Positions 57,481 to 64,000 of a stretch of 64,000 nucleotides of DNA are shown here, one piece after another. Under the pieces are notes generated by a model. It was not told the origin of the DNA. It did not search any database and saw nothing but the letters and a program-made list of their open reading frames with translations. Both the position numbers and the translations under genes were made by a program. The first letter of the stretch is position 1, and the number at the start of each line of letters is the position of its first letter. This DNA is from Siphonodentalium dalli (Eukaryota; Mollusca; Scaphopoda; Gadilida; Siphonodentaliidae), in contig CP136067.1 of the NCBI GenBank assembly GCA_032622095.1, positions 122,177,030 through 122,241,029 of the forward strand. Reading direction: 5' to 3'.

Positions 57481-57911
57481 TTTCTGACCGATAACTCTGT
57501 TTGAATTGTTTGAACCAAGGTTTGTATGTGTGTTTCCCAGCTAAAAATAAAGGCCAAGTTCGAATATGGGTTCTGTCCAATTACTTCACATGAGTTACTT
57601 TTTCAACTTAGAATTTGACTGCATTTTGGCATTAGGGGTATATCTATATAAATTAGGGGTATATCAGATATTCTTTATAAGCTCAAATTGTTATTGTATT
57701 TTGCAGTAGTACAATTCAAAATGGCTAATGGGCGTATTTTGCCATGCCCTAGCGATTCTCTTGTTGTCTTCTAGTCAGCCATATCAAATTCATACCTGAA
57801 AATAGTAAGGATGCACATCATCCCATTTTCTGTGCTTTTGGTGAATATACTTACAACCAGAAATAATTTTTTTTAGTGAATGAATTTTTATTATGACTTT
57901 CTTCTCAACAG

Positions 57912-58050
57912 TATACTCCTGGCAAATATGAGCTTCAGAGGCGTGAAAACAGGTGTATCTTGAAGATCAAGGATGCCACAAATGATGAAGAAGCTACCTA
58001 TGCATGTAGGTGTGGAGATGTAGAGACAAAATGCGATCTCAAGATTACAG
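57912..58050 (+). CDS. Twitchin-like gene, exon m: second half of Ig domain 3
   Basis: A 139-nt exon, phase 0 to phase 1, acceptor ctttcttctcaacag and donor gtaggt. It reads YTPGKYELQRRENRCILK then IKDATNDEEATYACRCGDVE and TKCDLKIT. LKIKDATNDEEATYAC is the E-F segment with the F-strand Cys (Ala replaces the usual Gly before Tyr). Together with exon l it completes a domain of about 92 residues with both Ig cysteines. Confidence 0.92.
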
Positions 58051-58969
58051 GTAGGTCCAAAACTATACAGACGACATAAACAAAATTGTTTAAAGTGGAG
58101 AGCTTCTAAGCAATAGAAATAAGCACTTTATTGTGCATTTACGAATAACTGGCATATCATGGTGATTAGTGGGTTGAAACTCTTAAATAATGTTACGTCA
58201 TACTAATATTCTTTGGTATATGTCAATCGTGCCAGCACCTAATTTGGTTCATGCATTCACAGAAATGGCAAAACCAGAGTTAGTGAACTATGAAAATGCT
58301 CAAAATGAATGTTTGTATAATTAAATAGACTTAAATTTCGTATTAACCCTTTGAGTGCCAGGGGCGATCTCATCGGCCCTAATTTATGGTCTGTAAAGTG
58401 CCCTGAAAAAATAAAAAAAATGTTTTTTTTGTTTTTGGGTTGAGTGTTTTTTTGGGTATGCTTAAGCATGCTATAGCGAATTTTAAAACAAACTGGATAA
58501 AACCTTAGGGGCATGTTATAACTCAAAACTATCACCAAGTATTCATAGTAATAATTTTGATGCCCATGAAAAACGTAAGATTCCCTGGTACTAAACCTAC
58601 AAAATAAGTCTGTTAAAGAATATAAGAAAAAATCATTGTAAAAAATTGTAAAAAATAATAACAAATGATGAAAAATTGTTAGGCCAATGCATTCTCTTAT
58701 ATATGCGAGGCGACCTATGGTCGACTCGCATATATAAGAGAATGCATTGGCACAGGGTATATGGGTTGATACAAAAATCGGACCTGGCACTGAAAGGGTT
58801 AATTATGCTGCTCACTGAATGTTTAATCTATTCCAGTTGTAATTTACCTAATTGTTGTAATCACTGTAATGAAATAACCTTCAATGGCTTTGAAATCTAT
58901 TCGTGTTAAGTTGTATGGATTCTGTATGTCATCAGATAACTGATGGTATTTTCTTGTCTTTCTTCACAG
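58051..58969 (+). other. Intron between Ig domains 3 and 4
   Basis: One A3 MITE (58343-58802) takes half of it; the flanks of about 290 and 165 bp show nothing else. An apparent minus-strand frame of 177 aa at 58257-58790 is MITE sequence. Confidence 0.75.
58343..58802. mobile_element. piggyBac-like MITE A3, copy 4
   Basis: 460 bp long form with TTAA at both ends; same GCTTAAGCATGC and CCCTTAGG-complement segment as 30136-30621. Confidence 0.87.
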
Positions 58970-59094
58970 AGCCCGAATGGGAGTTTATGAAGAAGCTGGA
59001 CGATTTGGAGGGTATGGAGCATGATAAGGTCGTGTTTGAATGTGACGTCAGTGATCCCGATGCAGATGTCGTCTGGCTCGACAAGGCTGATAAG
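58970..59094 (+). CDS. Twitchin-like gene, exon n: first half of Ig domain 4
   Basis: A 125-nt exon, phase 1 to phase 0, acceptor tgtctttcttcacag and donor gtaatg. It reads EPEWEFMKKLDDLEGMEH then DKVVFECDVSDPDADVVW and LDKADK. VVFECDVSDPDADVVWL gives the B-strand Cys and C-strand Trp, with the DPDADVVW spacing usual in twitchin and titin Ig domains. EPEWEFMKKL also matches the A-strand style of this family. Confidence 0.92.
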
Positions 59095-59155
59095 GTAATG
59101 ATTACCTCACAAAAATTATGGTTTTTGGCACATCAAATTTCAATGCTTACACCAG

Positions 59156-59752
59156 ACATGTCAACCCTCCCGATTTCGGCGGGAGTCTCCCGATATTGGG
59201 CACCATCTCCCGGGCTCCCGATCGGGAGATGGAATCTCCCGATATCACGCACCCCCGTAAATCAAAATGAGAGTGCCTACGATTTTATGGCCTATCGCTG
59301 ACACAAAGTGCAGGAAGTTATCTGCTTGTTATAATCTCCGATTGCAATTAGCCCTGAGTCAATTAAACAGGTCTTCATTGTCAAAGCATGCCTATCATTC
59401 GACCACCGTAATTGCGGCGATGCATAGTAAACAAAGGCACCATTGTTTATTGGCCGTCGCTTCGTATTTCTGTACTGGCTTCAACAGCGGATTACCAAAT
59501 GACTGGCGACTCAGGGATGCCAAAACAGATTACATACGGCTATATAATTCAGAGTGTCCGTGGAAAGTGGCAAAGTGTATGTGTTTATCATTTAACTATG
59601 TCGAAAAAAAGTAAATGTGATTCTCCAGAAACACCTAGTAAAAAGAAGAGATATGACTCCAAGTTTCGTGATGCGTGGATTGTTGAACATCCATGGCTTA
59701 AACGTAGTGATCATGGACAAACGAATGCATTTTGTACTTTGTGTAGCATTCA
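59156..59752 (+). mobile_element. 5' fragment of a hAT/BED-type transposon
   Basis: Starts CAGACATGTCAACCCTCCCG, a terminus style I associate with hAT-like elements, followed by CTCCCGAT / ATCGGGAG inverted copies (59185-59255). Near the end, 59598-59752 encodes MSKKSKCDSPETPSKKKRYD then SKFRDAWIVEHPWLKRSDHG and QTNAFCTLC. Such a basic N-terminus with a DxxW..PWL motif and a CxxC half zinc-finger is usual at the start of BED/TTF-type hAT transposase-derived proteins. It stops within the finger, where duplicated host sequence resumes. Confidence 0.6.
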
Positions 59753-59768
59753 TTTGCTTTATTTGTGA
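59598..59768 (+). pseudogene. Truncated transposase-like N-terminus
   Basis: About 52 residues of recognisable N-terminal sequence up to CTLC, then a few residues read from flanking DNA and a stop. The catalytic core is absent, so it cannot be an active transposase. The upstream continuation of the frame to 59412 has no similar features. Confidence 0.55.
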
Positions 59769-60373
59769 AACTTGGAATTGGTTTACCTCTTTTAACCCTT
59801 TGAGTGCCAGGTCCGATTTTTGTATCAACCCATATACCCTGTGCCAATGCATTCTCTTATTATATGCGAGGCGACCTATGGTCGCCTCGCATATATAAGA
59901 GAATGCATTGGCCTAACAATTTTTCATCTTTTGTTATTATTTTTTACAATTTTTTACAATTTTAATAATTTTTTCTTACATTATTTAACAGGTATAATTA
60001 GTAGGTTTAGTGCCAGGGAATCTTATGTTTTTTATGGTGATCAAAATTATTACTATGAATACTTGGTGATAGTTTTGAGTTATAACATGCCCCTAAGGTT
60101 TTAACAGTTTGTTTTTAAATTCGCTATAGCATGCTTAAGCATACCCAAAAAAAAAATCTAAAAAAAAAAAGAAGGCCCCTGGCACTGAAAGGGTTAATTT
60201 TCAATGGATTCTCCCATTTAGTTATAAAGAGAGTAATCAATTGGTTTCGAGAATTACGTTATCTTAATTAATTACGTAAATAATTCTCGAGAGGCGAGAG
60301 ACATCGGTAAGAAATGAGTGCGCGTTAGTGCACAAGTACGCGCACAAGTTTCTTACCTAAATGACTGGTCACA
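59756..60373. repeat. Duplicated host segment, copy 1, with A3 insert
   Basis: Left flank GCTTTATTTGTGAAACTTGG to the TTAA at 59792, right flank 60198-60373 (TTTCAATGGATTCTCCC to AATGACTGGTCACA). The right flank contains GTGCGCGTTAGTGCACAAG. Confidence 0.85.
59792..60197. mobile_element. piggyBac-like MITE A3, copy 5, inverse orientation
   Basis: 406 bp with TTAA both ends. The hairpin loop is GGCGACCTATGGTCGCC, more symmetrical than in other copies. Confidence 0.87.
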
Positions 60374-60410
60374 TCAAATTTCAATGCTCACAGGGCCGGC
60401 TCACACTGAA

Positions 60411-61216
60411 GCTTTATTTGTGAAACTTAGAATTGGTTTACCTCTTTTAACTCTTTCGCTGCCAATTTCGCATAAATGCGAGTTACCCAGTCGCTGCCAA
60501 CAGCACATTTATCAGAATTTGGGGGCGTATCTGGTATAAGGGATGTAATTCTATTGTTTTGTTACATTTGAAGGGGATTCGGATATTTTCAACAGAGTTA
60601 TGGTGTGCGCTGTCAATTTAGAAGAAAGATCAATCAAGGTCATGCTACTCCTGAAGTTCCATGAGTACAGTCTAAGCCAGAATATACCGTTGACAAATTC
60701 ACTTTTGGTGGGATGCGATCGATTAGTGGAAAATAAACATAAGTGTTCCTTTTGAAAAAATACAATAGTTTTATGTACAGTAGTAATACTAAACTACTCT
60801 AGTGTAGTACTATAGTATACAATGTTAAACTGCAGTATATTATGGTTATACTACAGTAATTTATAAAATACCATGCATCTATAATCTACCATAGTTATAC
60901 TATAGTTATACTATGATAAAAAAAACTGCCGAAAACATAAATTAAGGCAAATCCAAGATGGCCGATAATGTCACGTCACCATGTGACCCCCTATGACCTG
61001 GGGTGTATGTCCATGTGGCGCGATGGCAGCAAAAGAGTTAATATTCAATGGATTCTCCCATTTAGTTATAAAGAGAGTAATCAATTGGTTCCGAGAATTA
61101 CGTTATCTTAATTAATTACGTAAATAATTCTCGAGAGGCGAGAGACATCGGTAAGAAATGAGTGCGCGTTAGTGCACAAGTACGCGCACAAGTTTCTTAC
61201 CTAAATGACTCGTCAC
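60411..61216. repeat. Duplicated host segment, copy 2, with A6 insert
   Basis: Left flank 60411-60446 and right flank 61042-61216 match copy 1 with only a few mismatches, but the TTAA is occupied by a different element. Confidence 0.85.
60447..61041. mobile_element. piggyBac-like element A6
   Basis: 595 bp, TTAACTCTTTCGCTGCCA at left and TGGCAGCAAAAGAGTTAA at right. Interior has a run of ACTATAG/ACTATAGTT-like motifs (60785-60925). Only copy in the window. Confidence 0.8.
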
Positions 61217-61501
61217 AGTTTCAACGCTAGAGGAAATGGCGCCAACTTTTATGCTGCAATAGCATTGCCTAGAGTTAGTTGACGTTCTCTGATGAAAGAC
61301 CTTTAACTTTGTTGTATTATTTTTATTATTGTTGTTACATTGTTATTTGTATGTTTATCTGAATGCCATCATGTGATTTAGTCTGATAATATCAACTGAA
61401 GAAGGCATAAGACCGAGAGCTTTTGAAGGTGTATTTCAAAAGTGTTTTAACATGTAGACTACTAGACATCCACACCTTCAATTGTTTCATATTTTTTACA
61501 G

Positions 61502-61646
61502 CCAATCACTGAAGGCAAGAAACACAACATGACGAAGGAAGGCCTGAAGAGACGTCTGACCATCAACGACATCAATATCCGAGATGATGGGCAATATAAG
61601 TGTAAAGTACTTGATAATACCACTCAGGCTAGGCTGTTTGTTGAGC
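61502..61646 (+). CDS. Twitchin-like gene, exon o: second half of Ig domain 4
   Basis: A 145-nt exon, phase 0 to phase 1, acceptor catattttttacag and perfect gtaagt donor. It reads PITEGKKHNMTKEGLKRR then LTINDINIRDDGQYKCKV and LDNTTQARLFVE. LTINDINIRDDGQYKCKV is a textbook E-F segment (L-x-I-x-D...D-D-G-x-Y-x-C), and ARLFVE the G strand. It is the last secure exon in the window; the phase-1 end shows that the gene continues. Confidence 0.93.
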
Positions 61647-62777
61647 GTAAGTACTAGATAATTTATTTACCCCAAATAACTTTTTCTCTCAAAAAGATAA
61701 TTTCTGGCTGCCTATATAAAGAAAATAAAAAATAGAATCATTACAATAATGATGATTTTTTGGTCAGGCTGGGTGAGGGGATAGATATCCAGGCATGAAC
61801 ATCTCCCCATACTCCCACCACTCCAAACCCTGACTCAAGCAACTTTTTCTCATCATTTCATCATTATATAAAGCAAAATAAGCAAAAAAGTCATAAGATG
61901 ATTTTTTGATCAGACACAGCCTTGTCAGTGGGTGGGGTGGTTGTCAATTGAAAATAATTTATGTTCCAAAAAAATTCTGTTATGGATGGGAGGGGGATAA
62001 AGGAGATATCCAGGGTAAGAGATATCCAGTTACACCGGGTCAAAAAAAACCAAAAACTTTCAAAGTCGTTTTGCACAAATCGTTCTTTGATTATATCTCC
62101 ACTTCTCTTATGTGTTTTTTGAAGGAAATAGACAGGCATAGATCTAGAACTTCTAAGTTCAAATCTTAGTAACTGTTAGGTGCCTATAGACACGTGATTC
62201 ACTCCTTCGACAGACATTTTCATATATGGATTAATATGATCCAACTTTATCGATATGCGAGAATGTCATGCATCATCTGACCTTTGTAAACTGACAGTGC
62301 CTGAAGTTTTAAGTTAGAAGGCCTCCATCTAAACCTGTTTATTGACTTTGAAATCTTTTTTATATTTTTTTTAATTTCTTTCTAAGTAAAAATAAACTTA
62401 GTGTGGAAACAAGAAAATGTACCTTATTTCTCACAGATATATTAAGATACAAATTCAATTTAAAAAAAAATTAATTTGCTTCTAAAAATAGGCGCCTTGT
62501 GTGTTGTATAGTCCCAGACATGTTCAAATAGAAACGCTTGGCATGTTTCGGAGACGTATATATAACATGCTACTGTGCCATATCTGCTATATATATTAAG
62601 ATGGTTGTTGATTAATTCACTTCAACTTTCTGGTAATAAATATATTGTATTACAAATTTCAGTTTTACCTTAGTATCTTTCTATATTAATAATTGGAATT
62701 GAATTATTACTTGTTTTCCTCATTATTTCTGCCAAAATAAATTCCACAAAAATCATCATTTATTATTAACATTGTAG

Positions 62778-62786
62778 ATAAAAAGG
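62778..62786 (+). CDS. Candidate 9-nt microexon or short alternative end
   Basis: ATAAAAAGG lies between acceptor attaacattgtag and donor gtaagg and is phase 1 at both ends; it would add His-Lys-Lys and one base. If the donor is not used, the frame continues as HKKGKAKYTSP and stops at 62810-62812, which would end the protein after Ig domain 4. The acceptor's pyrimidine tract is poor, so both readings are tentative. Confidence 0.35.
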
Positions 62787-62961
62787 GTAAGGCTAAGTAT
62801 ACATCTCCTTAGGAAATTCACCTCACATAGATAACTCACATCACCTCAGTTAGAAACCGAGCACCTTATAGGTTTAATGTAAGTCAATCACACAAGGCCA
62901 AGGACACAGCTGTCAATGTCAAATCACTGTCTCGTCCATGTCATCTAGATAGTAATACCTC

Positions 62962-63518
62962 CCTTTGTCCAGTCTGTTTGAAAAGCCAACGGTAATCTTG
63001 ATTTATCCCACCGGGTTGTTATTAATAACATTGCTGTTTACTCTACCGAATGCAACCTGGCGGCATAAATGATTCAATGCTAGCTAGAGTAATGCCCTAA
63101 ATAATCAGCTCCTTATCCACAGCAGAATTATGGGTAATTTTTCAGGATTTAGTCGGAAATATGGCTTGTTGCCATTCATCGGAAAGCTGTCAGTGAGAAA
63201 TCAGAGAAATCCCGAAGGCAGTGCTTTAATGAGCGCGAATTACTAAAAATAGGAACAATTCTGTACCTCACAAAACAAAATAAAATGGCTTCTCATGCTC
63301 TTTGCTCATCTTTGCTCCATGTTTTGTCGAAGATTTACGACATTAACAACTTGAAATCAGAATAATTACTGATTATAAGGAACAGCATAGTTTTATTTTA
63401 ATGGTGCGACATCACCTTGGAAAAACCCTTCAATTCCCGGAAAATAAATCTCTGACAGATCCAGAGATGTAAATCTAATGTTTATTGTCGGCTTTTCAAA
63501 GAGACTGGCCTTTGTCCT
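62962..63518. mobile_element. Inverted-repeat element E, copy 3, with nested MITE
   Basis: CCTTTGTCCAGTCTGTTTGA..AAGCC at left, GGCTTTTCAAAGAGACTGG..TTTGTCC at right. A CAGTAATGC half palindrome lies inside. Confidence 0.65.
63087..63198. mobile_element. Half copy of the CAGTAATGC palindrome (copy 14)
   Basis: Left arm from GAGTAATGCCC through CATCGGAAAGCTGTCAGTGAG; the right arm is absent beyond the centre. Confidence 0.75.
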
Positions 63519-63676
63519 AATTTCCCAATTTCCTAAGTAATCATTGAGTGTCTACTAGAATAAAATGTGTTTGTGTATAGTGTTTCATAAAGTATGAAAT
63601 AATTGTCAATGCTTAGGTTAAAAAAAAAATAAAAAAATTATGATCTCTTGGAATTTATTCCATTTAGCTATAGTTG

Positions 63677-64000
63677 AACCTCCCTGCAAATATTGTGTCT
63701 GTCATTTGCAGAATGAGGTTCTCAGAGGGTGAATTTAGTGATGCTTTCCCACACGGTGGGCTAGTATCACCTAATTCACCCTCTGGCAACCTCATTCTGC
63801 TTAGGCTACAACTGCTATGGGAGACCTAGGATCAGGTTGAAGTTCCCCAATTGAAATTTGTGATGTTTTCCTATTAATCACCTTGTTTTGGCATTTTAAC
63901 CTCTGCAAATTAGGGGATATAGAAACTTCCCAGAAGGGAACAATTAACTAAAAAACAATGTTAATTTGAGACTATAAATACTTCCCAGAAGATAAGTCCT
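63677..64000. mobile_element. CAAGCC foldback MITE, long form, cut by window end
   Basis: First hairpin and most of the long core are present up to AGATACTTCCCAGAA-like sequence; the left end is altered (CCTCCCTGCAAATATTG). Confidence 0.78.

Larger units (their letters stand above)
52021..57911 (+). other. 5.9-kb intron hosting a nested gene
   Basis: Contains an A5 fragment, the 27-bp minisatellite, a CAAGCC fragment, the antisense ubiquitin-like gene and repeat G. 55159-56591 is AT-rich and unassigned, as is 57481-57911. Confidence 0.65.
59095..61501 (+). other. Intron within Ig domain 4
   Basis: Contains a hAT-like 5' fragment, a duplicated host sequence and two different TTAA elements (see findings). 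61217-61501 has no identified repeat. Confidence 0.7.
61647..64000 (+). other. Intron downstream of Ig domain 4
   Basis: No exon is secure here except the possible one at 62778. Contains element E copy 3 with a nested half palindrome and the start of a CAAGCC MITE. 61647-62777 is AT-rich and unassigned. Confidence 0.55.

Noticed and set aside
58257-58790. 177-aa minus-strand open frame
   Set aside because: It runs through an A3 MITE; the same peptide fragments (RECIGLTIFH etc.) reappear in every A2/A3 copy.
2381-63198. Regularly recurring inverted repeats as a CRISPR array or bacterial terminators
   Set aside because: Copies are dispersed over tens of kilobases, have TA, TTAA or 8-bp target duplications, and the host gene has spliceosomal introns.

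Overview
This is intronic-rich animal nuclear DNA: AT-rich, with short exons at GT-AG boundaries, kilobase introns and dense short inverted-repeat transposons. No bacterial-type gene layout, rRNA or tRNA gene was seen. The dominant content is the middle of one large plus-strand gene. I assembled 15 exons (1376 to 61646), all phase-compatible and totalling 1878 nt (626 codons). They encode a Lys-Pro-Glu-Pro linker, a Cys-poor Ig domain, a long charged linker with four Arg-Arg-X-Ser sites, and three I-set Ig domains. The DFRALLK / VDWGNLK linker motifs, the RRPSL-type PKA sites and the Ig train best fit twitchin, the giant thick-filament protein whose PKA phosphorylation releases catch in bivalve muscle. 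A lophotrochozoan, most likely a bivalve mollusc, is therefore inferred; species is not determinable here. The gene starts and ends outside the window.

Layout. 1-8244: KPEP exon and repeat-filled introns. 8245-14698: a 45-nt exon, an 11-nt microexon, the first Ig domain and the start of the linker. 14699-43637: very long introns separating the five linker exons (14653-43637), with candidate 6-nt microexons and a tandemly duplicated 1.6-kb segment whose two copies each hold an 18-nt in-frame microexon (DGPPVG / DGAPVG). 50235-61646: three Ig domains, two of them split by phase-0 introns. 62778: possible 9-nt microexon or short alternative end.

Nested in the 52021-57911 intron, on the minus strand, is an intact intronless gene (53388-55133, 581 aa) made of about six ubiquitin-like folds. 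It is flanked by a 21-bp perfect direct repeat, suggesting retroposition or another insertion. Beside it is a 27-bp minisatellite that is open on both strands.

The introns carry at least five foldback/MITE groups: piggyBac-like elements with TTAA ends (several subfamilies, three sharing the same internal hairpin), a CAAGCC-ended family with 8-bp target duplications, a pogo/mariner-like CAGTAATGC family with TA targets, hAT-like CAGGGTTCGC elements, and unclassified families. Several insertions are nested, and at 59756-61216 two different TTAA elements occupy the same site in two copies of a duplicated sequence.
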